Shown piece by piece: positions 27,529 to 38,600 of a DNA stretch of 64,000 bases. The DNA is taken from NCBI RefSeq assembly GCF_020783315.1, contig NZ_CP086063.1:3026501-3090500 (forward strand), written 5' to 3'. Origin of the DNA: Ferruginibacter lapsinanis. GTDB taxonomy: Bacteria; Bacteroidota; Bacteroidia; Chitinophagales; Chitinophagaceae. Below the pieces are notes generated by a model. The model searched no databases, was not told where the DNA came from, and saw only the letters and a program-made list of their open reading frames with translations. Position 1 is the first letter of the stretch, and each line of letters begins with the position of its first letter. Both the position numbers and the translations under genes were made by a program.

Positions 27529-30500
27529 TTAAAAACCAACATTTACACCAAAAATATAAGAACGGGTTTTAGGATATGCTGAATAATCCACCCCTGGAGT
27601 TAATACACTTCTTTTGGCACTTACTTCAGGATCAAATCCTGTGTAGTTAGTAATTACCGCCAGGTTGTTTCCTGTAGCATATAATCTTACACTTTTAATA
27701 AATTTACTTCTTGGTTTTAAAGTATACCCTAAGGTAACATTGTTAATTCTTAAGAAAGAGGCATCTTCAACAGCCCAAGACATAGCATTAAAGCTTTGAA
27801 CAGCCAATGGACGCCAAATTGTTGCATTCTTATTTCTTTCAGCCAATACAGCCAGATCTGTAATTATATTTCCATTTTCATCAATGGTTTTCCATCTGCC
27901 TTCCATGTCTTTAAAGAAATTGGCATCTGGTTGATAACCGTTAGTAAATTCGATTCTGTTTGCATTGTATACATCATTACCTACTACCCAATTTACAAAT
28001 ACACTCAAATCAAAGTTTTTATAAGTGAACTGGTTATTCAAACCTCCAAAAAATTTCGGATTAGTATTTCCTATTACAGTTTGATCTCTTACATCCAATG
28101 TATCATTACCATCCAGATCTTTGAATTTGATATTACCTGGCTGAGCTACTGCCAACCCTGTATTATTAATTAAAGTTGTTGCTTTTGGCGTAAATCCTCT
28201 GGTTGAATTGTTAAAAGATCCTGCCACAAATTCATCTGCTGTATAAAAACCGTCATTAACATACCCCCATATCTGACCTAAAGGTTCTCCTGGTCTAACT
28301 TTGTAATCGTAAGGATTAGTAGAAATGATACCAGACTTAGGATTCAATTCCGGTAAACCTCCCAAAGATTTAACCTTGTTTTTGTTGAAAGAAATATTAA
28401 ATGTAGAAGACCAGTTGAAATCTCTGCTGCTTAATAATCTTGGAGCTGTTACCTGCAATTCAATACCTCTGTTTACAGTAGACCCAACATTTTGGTATTG
28501 GTATTGACTACCGGTGGTAGAAGGAACCCTGTTTTGCAGCAACAAATCATTTGATGAGTTTTCATACAAATCAACTGTAAACAATAATTTATTTTTAAAT
28601 AATCCGAAATCAACTCCTACGTTCTTAGAAACAGTTGTTTCCCATTTAATTAATTGATTTGCTAAAAACTGACTGTTAGGGATATACGCAATACCCGGAG
28701 GAGCATCTAACAATCCATAACCAATACTAGATGATGTATTGTCTGCAAAAGTTGGAAGGAAAGCATAATCAGGGATTTTGTTATTACCAGAAGCTCCATA
28801 AGAAGCCCTTAGTTTAACATCTGATATAAAACCGACTTTACTCATGAATTTTTCTTTAGACATATTCCATGCCAAAGATCCGGCAGGGAAATACCCCCAT
28901 TGGCGACCAGGCGCAAATCTTGAAGAACCATCTCCCCTGTAACTGAATGTTGCAAAGTATTTTGATTTACGACTATAAGTTGCTTTACCAAAGAAAGACA
29001 ACAATGTTCTCTGAACTTTCGCAAAAGCAGGATATCCTGTAGGAACAGTATTGGAAGGCAATGTATAACTACCTGTAAAATCCTGCCATACTTTGTTATA
29101 ATCAGCACCATGTGGATAATAGAACCAAATATTTGAACTGGCATATTCTTCTTCCGAAACTGTTTCTTGTCCTAATACAATTTGAAGATTATTGTTCTTT
29201 TTAAATCTTCCTTTAATTGAGCCGCTGTTAAAAGAAATCACATTTGAATTAGTAATACCAAATCTTTGGTTAGAATCGATTCTGGCAATAGGAAGTTTAC
29301 CTCCATCATTACGAGAGTAAGGTGTTGCAGAATCACTAAAGTATTTTATATACTGATTTTTGTTTTCTATACCAACGGTAGTTTTAAACGTTAACCATTT
29401 AGTGATAGAGTATTGTGCATAACCGGTAACATTAATATTGTTATTGGTATTTCTTTTCAGATCTTGTCTTGTGTATACAAGAGGATTTACGATACCAGAG
29501 CCAGCTGGATTCCCTCCATCTTCATCCACTACAGGATTTTGAACATCTTCAATAAATCTGAAATTATTGAACGGAACATATTTTATTGTATGACGTAAAC
29601 GACTGAAGTTTAAACCGTCTCCCGATACACCTGCACCATTTAGTGCCTGGTTGGTATAACGAATGGTTGTACCTAATTTTAATTTGTTGCTGGCCTTGTG
29701 TTCTAATTTAAAGGTTGCTAACTTTTTCTCAAAATCTGATCCCAATAAAATACCATCTTCTTTATTATAAGTAAGACTTAAATTAAATGAGGTTTGTTTA
29801 TTGCCTCCGCTTATTGAGATATTATGAGATTGTTGTAATGCTTTTCTTCCGAATAATTTATCTTGCCAGTCAACTGGGGCAACATTTGCATAAGCTTTTA
29901 CTGAATCATAAGCATGCCCATATACCCATAGGTTTGGACCATATTTTCCTGCAAATGAACTGCTATCCTGACTGTTTCTCATGTTAGCACCAATTCTTTC
30001 GTATTGGTATTCTACGAATTCTTCAGGACTCATTACATCTAATTCCTTTGCCAGAGATTTCCATCCAACAAAAGCATTATAAGTAACAGAAATTTTCTTA
30101 TTATTTTTTCCTCCTTTGGTAGTGATGACAATTACACCATTAGCACCTCTTGAACCATAAATAGCAGTAGCTGCTGCATCTTTTAAGATATCGAAAGACT
30201 GGATATCCTGTGGAGAGATCACTGAAAGCGCATTTTCAACCGGAATACCATCTACTATATACAAAGGCGTATTATCCTGAGTGATAGAAGTACCACCACG
30301 AACTTTAATGTCATAATCAGCTCCGGGGCCTCCCTCTGCACTTACCACCTGAACACCGGTAGCTCTACCAGCCAACGCTTCTGCAGCATTACTAGAAGCT
30401 GGTACATCTTTTATTTGCTCGGCTGTAATAGCAGATGCGGCTCCTGCTATTTCTTTTCTTTTAATTGTTTGATATCCAACCACTACAACTTCATCCTGCA

Positions 30501-30801
30501 CGCTTACTCTTTTCTCTAATATAACAGCAACGCTCTCTCCTGTTACATTTACAACTTTAGCGTTGTATCCTACAGAAGAAACACTCAAACTCACTTTCCC
30601 TTCACCTACTATTGCAAGAGAAAAATTACCTTCTTTGTCTGTTTGGGTTCCTTTACGTGTACCACCTACCTGCACAACGTTTGCATTAGGTACACCAACT
30701 CCATCTTCGTCGGTAACCTTTCCTTTAACGGTTTTGGTTTGTGCAAATAATAAAACAGGAATGCAAAATGATAGGATAAATACTGATAGCAGTTTATTCA
30801 T
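27529..30801 (-). CDS. SusC/RagA family TonB-dependent outer-membrane transporter
   Basis: A 1090-residue protein from the ATG at 30801 (MNKLLSVFILSFCIPVLLFAQ signal peptide). An upstream TTG at 30843 would extend it but puts 14 odd residues before the signal. Order: carboxypeptidase-D-like domain (about 24-100, KGKVTDEDGVGVPNANVV), TonB-box region EVVVVGYQTIKRKEIAGA, plug (DVPASSNAAEALAGRATGVQV, VRGGTSITQDNTPLYIVDGIPV, DILKDAAATAIYGSRGANGVI), then the 22-strand barrel ending YIFGVNVGF. It imports pectin oligomers with SusD using TonB energy. It heads the pectin locus, divergent from the LacI regulator. Confidence 0.95.
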   Translation of the reverse strand: MNKLLSVFILSFCIPVLLFAQTKTVKGKVTDEDGVGVPNANVVQVGGTRKGTQTDKEGNFSLAIVGEGKVSLSVSSVGYNAKVVNVTGESVAVILEKRVSVQDEVVVVGYQTIKRKEIAGAASAITAEQIKDVPASSNAAEALAGRATGVQVVSAEGGPGADYDIKVRGGTSITQDNTPLYIVDGIPVENALSVISPQDIQSFDILKDAAATAIYGSRGANGVIVITTKGGKNNKKISVTYNAFVGWKSLAKELDVMSPEEFVEYQYERIGANMRNSQDSSSFAGKYGPNLWVYGHAYDSVKAYANVAPVDWQDKLFGRKALQQSHNISISGGNKQTSFNLSLTYNKEDGILLGSDFEKKLATFKLEHKASNKLKLGTTIRYTNQALNGAGVSGDGLNFSRLRHTIKYVPFNNFRFIEDVQNPVVDEDGGNPAGSGIVNPLVYTRQDLKRNTNNNINVTGYAQYSITKWLTFKTTVGIENKNQYIKYFSDSATPYSRNDGGKLPIARIDSNQRFGITNSNVISFNSGSIKGRFKKNNNLQIVLGQETVSEEEYASSNIWFYYPHGADYNKVWQDFTGSYTLPSNTVPTGYPAFAKVQRTLLSFFGKATYSRKSKYFATFSYRGDGSSRFAPGRQWGYFPAGSLAWNMSKEKFMSKVGFISDVKLRASYGASGNNKIPDYAFLPTFADNTSSSIGYGLLDAPPGIAYIPNSQFLANQLIKWETTVSKNVGVDFGLFKNKLLFTVDLYENSSNDLLLQNRVPSTTGSQYQYQNVGSTVNRGIELQVTAPRLLSSRDFNWSSTFNISFNKNKVKSLGGLPELNPKSGIISTNPYDYKVRPGEPLGQIWGYVNDGFYTADEFVAGSFNNSTRGFTPKATTLINNTGLAVAQPGNIKFKDLDGNDTLDVRDQTVIGNTNPKFFGGLNNQFTYKNFDLSVFVNWVVGNDVYNANRIEFTNGYQPDANFFKDMEGRWKTIDENGNIITDLAVLAERNKNATIWRPLAVQSFNAMSWAVEDASFLRINNVTLGYTLKPRSKFIKSVRLYATGNNLAVITNYTGFDPEVSAKRSVLTPGVDYSAYPKTRSYIFGVNVGF

Positions 30802-30883
30802 ATAGCAATGTTTAAAAAAAATTACAAATTTATTGTTGGGCAATCATGTCACTAAACACTAAAACATACACACAAAAAGAGGT

Positions 30884-30891
30884 CAAATGTA
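30884..30891 (-). promoter_or_regulatory. Candidate -7 element of the susC promoter
   Basis: The minus strand reads TACATTTG, matching TAnnTTTG. A TTTCG-like -33 lies about 17-18 bp upstream, around 30907-30911. It is about 83 bp upstream of the susC ATG and about 37 bp downstream of the shared 17-nt motif. Confidence 0.55.
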
Positions 30892-30927
30892 CCCTATTTT
30901 GCTGCATCGAAAGATAAATAAAATCCT

Positions 30928-30954
30928 TTTTTTACGCAATCGTTACCGATAACG
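30928..30954 (-). promoter_or_regulatory. Candidate LacI-family operator pair (shared motif site 1 plus CGTTA palindrome)
   Basis: On the minus strand AACGATTGCGTAAAAAA (30928-30944) matches 15 of 17 bases of sites 2 and 3. It overlaps the palindrome CGTTATCGGTAACG (30941-30954), whose CG-centred, AACG-rich halves resemble LacI-family operators. It sits directly upstream of the susC promoter region. Confidence 0.6.
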
Positions 30955-31083
30955 TTATAAATGTAAAAATTTAAATTGTAAACGTCTAATAAAATGATTA
31001 TCTTTAAGATGCAGCGAAATTGCATTTTACATAATCTGTAAAAAAAATATTAGAACTTGTAAATTTTACGCCGTTTAAAAGAG

Positions 31084-31091
31084 TAAATTTG
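31084..31091 (+). promoter_or_regulatory. Candidate -7 element for the LacI-type regulator
   Basis: TAAATTTG matches TAnnTTTG on the plus strand, about 85 bp upstream of the ATG at 31175. No clear -33 TTTG is seen. If it is used, the GTG at 31106 would sit almost at the transcript start, which favours the ATG at 31175. Confidence 0.45.
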
Positions 31092-31174
31092 CTTGTTATC
31101 GAAATGTGATCAATGGCATTTTATTTCTATATGATAGAAGATATAGTGTCATTTTACTCCCCAAAAAAACATTG

Positions 31175-32218
31175 ATGTACGAAGCTATAACCATAAAAGA
31201 CATTGCTAAAGCCCTAAGCCTTTCAACTTCAACGGTTTCCAGAGCTTTAAGAGGCAGTTATGAAATTAGTCCCGAAACAAAGAAGCTTGTTTTGGAGTAT
31301 GCCGAAAAGTTTAATTATCGCCCCAACCCTATTGCACTTTCTTTAAAGGAAAGAAGAAGTCGGTCAATCGGGGTGGTTGTTACCGAGATAGCCAACAACT
31401 TTTTTTCTCAGGCTATCAATGGAATAGAATCAATTGCTTACAATCGTGGCTACCACGTTATCATTTCTCAAAGTCACGAATCTTACGAAAGAGAAATAGT
31501 GAACGTGCAGCATTTGTCTTCCCGATCTGTAGATGGCTTATTGGTATCGTTATCTACTGAAACAGTAAATACAGATCATTTTAAGAACTTACATGAAAAG
31601 GGGTTGCCGATCGTTTTCTTCGACAGGATCGCAGAAGGTATAGATACACATAAAGTGATCGTTGATAATTATAAAGGTGCTTATGAAGCAACAGACAATT
31701 TAATAAAATCAGGATTTAAAAAGATAGCACATCTTACCAGTTCTTCCCATCTTTCTATCACTAAAGAAAGATTGGCCGGTTATAAAGATGCATTATTAAA
31801 AAACAATCTTCCTGTAGACGAGGCGTATATAAAATATTGCAATCACGGTGGTATGATCACAGCTGAAGTAGAAGATGCAGTAAAAGAACTGATGAACCTT
31901 AAACAAAAACCTGATGCAATTTTTGCGGCAAGCGACAGAGTTACGATCAGCTGCCTGTCTACTTTTAAAACATTAGGACTATCAGTGCCAAATGACATCG
32001 CTATTATCGGTTTCACCAACTCTGGATTGATCGAATTATTAAACCCTTCTTTATCAGCAGTAAAACAACCTGCGTTTGAAATGGGACAAATGGCGACTGA
32101 ATTATTGATTCAATTGATAGAAAGTAAAAGACCAGTAACACAATTTGAAACCAGAGTCTTGCAAACAGAATTGACCATCAGGGAATCCTCCACTAAAACA
32201 GCAAAGAAGAAAAAATAA
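31175..32218 (+). CDS. LacI-family transcriptional regulator of the pectin locus
   Basis: A 347-residue regulator. The N-terminal helix-turn-helix is ITIKDIAKALSLSTSTVSRALRGS, followed by the hinge YRPNPIALSLKERRS and a periplasmic-binding-protein-like sensor domain (IGVVVTEIANNFFSQAINGIE, DGLLVSLSTE, GLPIVFFDRI, DAIFAASDRVTISCL, IAIIGFTNS). I chose ATG 31175 because LacI proteins begin just before the KDIA helix; a GTG at 31106 would add 23 unlikely residues. It is divergent from susC and is probably its local regulator, sensing a pectin-derived sugar or uronate. The ligand and sign of control cannot be read from the sequence. Confidence 0.93.
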   Translation: MYEAITIKDIAKALSLSTSTVSRALRGSYEISPETKKLVLEYAEKFNYRPNPIALSLKERRSRSIGVVVTEIANNFFSQAINGIESIAYNRGYHVIISQSHESYEREIVNVQHLSSRSVDGLLVSLSTETVNTDHFKNLHEKGLPIVFFDRIAEGIDTHKVIVDNYKGAYEATDNLIKSGFKKIAHLTSSSHLSITKERLAGYKDALLKNNLPVDEAYIKYCNHGGMITAEVEDAVKELMNLKQKPDAIFAASDRVTISCLSTFKTLGLSVPNDIAIIGFTNSGLIELLNPSLSAVKQPAFEMGQMATELLIQLIESKRPVTQFETRVLQTELTIRESSTKTAKKKK

Positions 32219-32606
32219 TCAAAATAAATTTCGTTTATTCATGAACGTTATTGATCTTTTTTTGCCTTTAGCCGGATAAAAAGGATAATCAAGTTCGAAA
32301 TATTCTACTGATAAAATCATTCAACCTTTTTACATTATTTCATCAAAGAGATAGATATTTTTTTTGAGGTCAACCTCATAAATTTTACCTCCAAATTGTA
32401 TTGCTTTATTCAGTAAATTTATTAATTAACCAAATCAACCAACCAATTCACAGGTAAATCAATAAATTCGGGAACGTTTGCGTAGAAAATAATGCTGCAG
32501 GCTGCGAAACATATCGGATTGGCATCATAATTACTATAAAAAAGCGATAATTTCGCTTCTCTTTTATTGACCCATATTAATTGTATTGAATTCTTAACGT
32601 TGCAGT
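32219..32606. other. Intergenic region upstream of the PKD adhesin
   Basis: 388 bp between the regulator's stop and the adhesin ATG. The standout is the shared 17-nt motif at 32473-32489. A GCGATAATTTCGC near-palindrome lies at about 32544-32556, overlapping a weak TAnnTTTG-like TAATTTCG. No terminator with a good U-tract was recognised after the regulator gene. Confidence 0.5.
32473..32489 (+). promoter_or_regulatory. Shared 17-nt motif AACGTTTGCGTAGAAAA, site 3
   Basis: Identical over 17 nt to the minus-strand motif at 20172-20188 and 15/17 identical to the susC site. It points towards the downstream adhesin gene and ends about 117 bp before its ATG, similar to the distance for susC (about 126 bp). 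Confidence 0.6.
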
Positions 32607-35600
32607 ATGAAAAAATCTATTTTACAATTTTCTGTAAAGACTTACTTAAAGGCTTTATTATTAGTCTTATCGTTCGGTTTTGCTAGCAGTAGTTTGCATG
32701 CTCAGATCTTTAATGAAGGTTTTGAAGAACCGGATTGGAGAACGGGAGTTGGAACAGGACCTGGCGGAAGCACCAGTGGACAAATTTCTATTACAAAGAC
32801 TTCGGCCAGTAGTACAATGACTTACTATACAGCCAGCTCTTCAACTACAACTGTAATCAATACCAATCCAAACTCCGGTGTATGGTGGTATTCGAAGGTT
32901 TGTACAAACTCCGATACCAAATTGGGCAAAGTTCATTCAGCGACTTATGCTCCAAAACTAAGTTCAAGTGGATATATCATAACTCCTGTCACGTCTTCAG
33001 CTGTTGCCAGTGTAACTTTTTGGGCTCAGTTAGGCACGCCGATGACTGTGGGTCTTGCAACCGATCCTAATGTGGCTCAACCTAGTTATTCAAGTTCTAA
33101 TCCTTACCCTTCTGCATTTGGAAACTTTACAACTTCTTTTCCTGCTAACCCTGTAATGACTTCATACAGTATTGCCTATTCAAATTTCCCTAACTCTTCA
33201 GATCTGACAGGTCCTGTACGTGTAGGGTTCTTTAATTATGGAGGCAGTAGCACTTACATTGATGATATTATAGTAACTGCTCCTACCGGTACAGCGCCAT
33301 CAGTTACTACAGATAATGCAGTGCCTGGAATTACGAATGCAGTCGTTACCGGTACAGTTACACCAGGAACATTACCGCTGCTTGCCAGTGGAATTATATG
33401 GAGCACCTCGCCTCTTACTAATGCAGCAGCAGATACAGCCCTTATTACAAAAACATATAGCCATCCTTCTGATCTGGCTACTTTTAAAGATACTATAGGA
33501 ATTTTATCTCCTTTAACAACATACTACACAGAAGCCTATGTTATAGGTTTAGATAATTCTGTTCGTTTCGGAAGTGTAAAAACTTTTACAACCAATGCAG
33601 TAAATGTACCAACGGCCAAATTGGTGATCAATAATGTATACTCAAATAAAATCAATGCAACCGGATCTGTTCCGGATAGTGGTGGTTTATTTGTAACAGA
33701 AAAAGGATTTGTTTGGAATACAGGAGGTAGCCCCACTGTTACTTCTAATACTGGGAAAGTAATTGAAGGCTCAGGTGGCCTTTCGTTTACAGATATACTT
33801 AAAGGATTAAATCCTTCAACAAAATATTGCTTTAGAGCCTATGCAAAAAATAGCCAGGGCTATGGCTATAGTGCAGACAGTTGTATTACTACAGGACCTC
33901 CGGTGCCGGTATTAACTGCAATACCAGGCGTAATTGATTTTGGATCTAATTTCTTTGGTTCAAGCCCTATTACTGTAAGCTATATTTTAACCGGTAAAAC
34001 GTTAAGTCCTGCCAGTGGTACCATTACCATTACATGTCCTGCTCCCTTTAAAGTTTCGACATCTGCAGGAGCAGGTTTTGCCAGCAGCATAACGATTAAT
34101 TATACCGGGGGCAAATTAGCATCAACACCAATTTATGTTCAGCTTCCAACAACTGCATATGGAAGCTGGGGGTATAATACAGCCCTTACTATTACTCATT
34201 CAGGAGGAGGAGTCAGCCCTGTTGATGCAGATGTTGTTAAACTATCCGGAAGTATCACCCAGGCTCCTGAAGATGTATCAAATCGTGGTACAGAATTTTG
34301 GACCGGATTTGCATATCAGGAAAAAATGAAGCAGCAGGCCGGAGATCCGGGAGAGGCAATTATGGCTCTTTATATTGCTACAGGCGATCAATCTGCTGAT
34401 GTAACTGTTGATATGCCCGGACTAGGGGCTGCCGGATTTACACCACAAACATTTACAATCGGACCAAATAGCTTTAAGGAAGTAAAAGGTTTCCCAACCG
34501 GAGATCCCAACGATGAGATGAACCCTACTAATATGCCGGATGCCCGTTTATATTTCACAGGTGTTACTAATAGAGGTATTCATATTGTGAGTACGGGAGC
34601 CCCGGTTTCTGTATGGATGCATACCTGGACTACAGGTAATTCAGCAGCAGCTGCTATGCTCTTCCCTACTAATACCTGGAATTCATCTTACACTGTTCAG
34701 GCTTATGGAGGAACATCAAATAATAGTAATCCTAACTCATTCTTTTTTGTAATCGCAAGTGAAGATAATACCAAACTAACGTTTACTCCAAGTAACGATA
34801 TTTTGGCTTATATCGTTGGCCAAAAAGATCAGGCTGGCAATGGTACTGTTTTCAATGAAGGACATACCCCTCCTCAGGTTTTATACAAAAAGGGAGTAAC
34901 TTATACCGATGCCATCACCTTAAATAAAGGTGAAATATTCAATGCCATGGGCTTTATAAGTGGATCTACCGGATTAGATCTTACCGGTACTACTGTTCAA
35001 ACCTCTTGTGATAAAAAGATCGCAGTATTTGGTGGTAACGGTCGTGTATTGGTAAAACCTGTATCGAGTTCATCTTGTGGTACAGATGGGTCCGATCACC
35101 TTGTACAGCAAATGTTCCCTACAGTAGCCTGGGGAACCAAATATTTGACTGTTCCTACAAAAAATATGGAATACAACTATTATCGTGTGGTTGTACAAGA
35201 CCCTACAACTGTTGTAACCGTAAAACCTGCTTCAATAAATAAAGGCACACTTGTTAACGGACTTTATTATCAATTTGATTCAAATGTCCCATTGGATATC
35301 AGTAGTGATAAGCCGATCAATGTTACCCAATTCATTATTCAGGGATCATGTAAAACAGCATCTGTAGGTAATCCCGGAAACGGAGATCCGGAAATGATCA
35401 TCCTTAGCCCTGTGCAACAGGCTATCAATAAAGTAACTGTTTATTCTGCCGGTATAAAAAAAGCTGGCGGAGGCTCTAATGGTAATTACATTAATGTAAT
35501 TATTGAAAAAGCTGCAATTGACAATAAAAGCTTTTCAATCGACGGAATTGATTTTAATAATGTAACTACCAAAGTTGATACAGGATCTGCAGTTACTGTT

Positions 35601-38600
35601 GCATTTGGATCTTCCTTGGTATTCTTAAAGGACGCATTTAAACCACATCCACAGGATCCTAATTATTATTTTGCTAAATTCAAAGTTGCCGCATTAAAGG
35701 CACATACAATATCTTCTAATTATACCTTCAATGCAATAGCTTATGGTATGGGAGATGGCGAAAGCTATGGTTATAATGCAGGTACTTTAATTAAAAACTT
35801 ATCTTCTATTAAATTTACAGACAACCCCAATGGTAGTGATACTTCCAGTACTGTAGTAAGAACCTGTAAAGAGAATCCGGTAACGTTGAAGATCGCTTTA
35901 CCATATAATCCTTCACAGGTAACGAAAATTGATTGGGTTCCAGGCGGAGATCCAAGAATTACTCCTAATACAACCGCAACCGGACCTGTTCAGGGCGGTA
36001 CGGCAAAATATGATGGAACAATAATCGCTGAAGATGGTCGTACTTTCTATGTCTATTCTTCTCCGGTAAAATATCAATTCAGTGATCTGGCCGTATATAA
36101 CTTCACGGTGATTGCTTACGGTACCTTTAAAAGTGATTGCCCTGGTGAAGACAGACAAAAGATCATTGTTGTTGTAGGACGTGATAATGCCTATTTTGAA
36201 CCAAAAGCAGCTTGTGGAAGCCCTACGGTTACCATAGATAATTTTACTACTGCTATGGCAAATACCAATATCACTAAAACAACATGGGATTTTGGTGATG
36301 GAACAACATCCTCGATTGCAGACCCGGGAACGCATACCTATAATTTAGCTTCAGGTACTTATTATAAAATAAAATTAACAACTGTTAACTCTATTGGCTG
36401 TAATTCTGAATACGAAACTGAAGTTGACTTTGGTGGTGGATTAAAAGCAGAATTTACAAAAGATCCTGTTACAGCTATTTGTCAAAATGGTTCCTATAAT
36501 TTTACTGATAACACCTCTGCAACAGGTACTTCAGGAACTCCAAATAAATGGGAGTGGAATTTTGGTGATGGTTCACCTGTAGTTTCTCAAACATCTCCTA
36601 CCGTACAAACACATACATATACTACGGCGGGTAAATTTGGGGTAAAACTGACCGTAACAACTAACCAGGGATGTTTAGATACTTATATTGATTCAGTTAC
36701 TGTTGAAGCAACTCCAGTTGCAAAATTTGCTGCAACCACAGCTTGTTTGGGTGATTCAATCATTTTCACTGACCAAAGTACAATTACAATAGGCACTATA
36801 GATATCCGCAGCTGGAATTTCGGAGACGGCTCTCCTGTTCTTGATGATAATACAGCACGTGCTGCACATAAATATGCAACGTCGGGTGAGTATGAAGTAT
36901 CACTTACCGTAAAATCATCAGGAGGATGTCCTTCAGCTGTGTACAAACTTAAAGTAACAGTACTGGCATTACCAATCAATCTCTTCGATAAAGACGTAGA
37001 CTGTACCAATAAAAAAGTAACCTTTACGGATAAATCAACTACTGCTGCAGGTACGATCGTAAAACGTCACTGGAACTTTGGTGATGGCACACGGGATGAT
37101 AATAACGTAGTATCTCCTACACATTCCTACTCAGGAACAGGACCTTACACCGCTACCCTTTGGGTAGAAACATCCAACGGCTGCCAGGATTCTGCTAACA
37201 AAGCAACCGTTACTTTCAGTATCGCTGCTTCGCCGGTTTCAAGCTTTAGCTTACCGGGTAATATCTGTTTACCTAATGCCGTGGCTACTTTTGCCAACAC
37301 CTCTACCATTACGGATGGTACGGAAGCTGAGTTTACCAATGCATGGGATTTTGGTGACGGCTCTCCTGCTGCTACCAGCACCGGACTGGCATCTATACAA
37401 CATACCTATACAGGCGCAGGGCCATACACCGTTAAACTGGTTACCACCAGTAAATTCGGTTGTACCAGCACTGCCACACCTAAAATAGTCAATACCATCT
37501 TTACACAACCTAAAGCAAGCTTTACTCCTCCGGCAGAAGTTTGTGTGAACGCTAAAGCGGCACTCAGCAGTACAGGTACTGCTGCAGGAAGCGCTCCGGA
37601 TATGTGGTACTGGAGTTTTGATGGTACGGATAACTATGGTACGCTTTCTAAAAAAGATACCGTAGCGGCATGGGCCACCGATGGTACCCAAACGATCAAA
37701 CACTATCTTGTGTCTAAAGTAGGTTGTGTATCGGATACTGTTTCTAAATCGATCACGGTTAATCCATTACCGGTTAACCTGTTTGATAAAGACATTGATT
37801 GCAGTATCAAAAAAGTAACCTTTACTGATAAATCAACTGCTGCTGTAGGTACCATTACAAAACGCCACTGGGTGTTTGGAGATGGTGCCCGGGATGATGG
37901 CAATAATGCTACTGTATCGCATACTTACAGCGGCACAGGACCTTACACTGCCACACTTTGGGTAGAATCTTCTAAAGGTTGCCAGGATTCTGCTAACAGA
38001 GCAAGTGTAACATTCACCATCAGTGCTACGCCGGCTTCAAGCTTTACTTTGCCTGTTGCTAATATCTGTTTACCGGCTGGTATTGCTACTTTCACCAACA
38101 CCTCTACCATCGCTGATGGTACAGAAGCAGGGTTTGTGAACAGCTGGGATTTTGGCGACGGTACTAAAAAAGATACCAGCTTCGGACTAGCGTCTATACA
38201 ACACAGTTATACCGGGGTTGGGCCGTATACGGTTAAACTTACCACTACCAGTGTGAACGGTTGTAACAATACCGCTACCCCTAAAATATTGAATACCATT
38301 TATGCTCAGCCTAAAGCTACTTTCACCGCCGCTCCTGCAGAAGCCTGCCTGAACAGCAATGCTTCATTCAGCAGTACCGGTTCGGCAGCAGCCAGCACTG
38401 CAGCAGATTGGTATTGGGACCTCGGAACAGGCAGCTTTGGTACATTATCTAAAAAAGATACCGTAGCCGCATGGAGTGTGCCGGGTGATAAGACCATTCG
38501 TCATTATATCGTTTCTGCTGTAGGTTGTATCTCGGATACAGCTAACAAGACCGTTACCGTTAACAGTTTACCTACAGCTTCCTTTACCCAGGTGGCAGTA

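Larger units (their letters stand above)
30802..31174. promoter_or_regulatory. Divergent regulatory region between susC and the LacI-type regulator gene
   Basis: A 373-bp control region. It contains -7 elements for both directions, a 17-nt motif shared with two other promoters, an overlapping CGTTA(n4)TAACG palindrome (30941-30954), and an imperfect inverted repeat of about 27 bp at 30900-30925 and 30997-31023, flanking the operators. The layout suits a LacI-family regulator controlling susC and itself. Confidence 0.7.

Noticed and set aside
30802-30843. Upstream TTG start extending SusC by 14 residues
   Set aside because: It would put a non-signal segment before an obvious signal peptide that begins at ATG 30801.
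31106-31174. GTG start extending the LacI regulator by 23 residues
   Set aside because: LacI-family proteins start a few residues before the helix-turn-helix, which fits ATG 31175, and the candidate promoter lies too close to the GTG.
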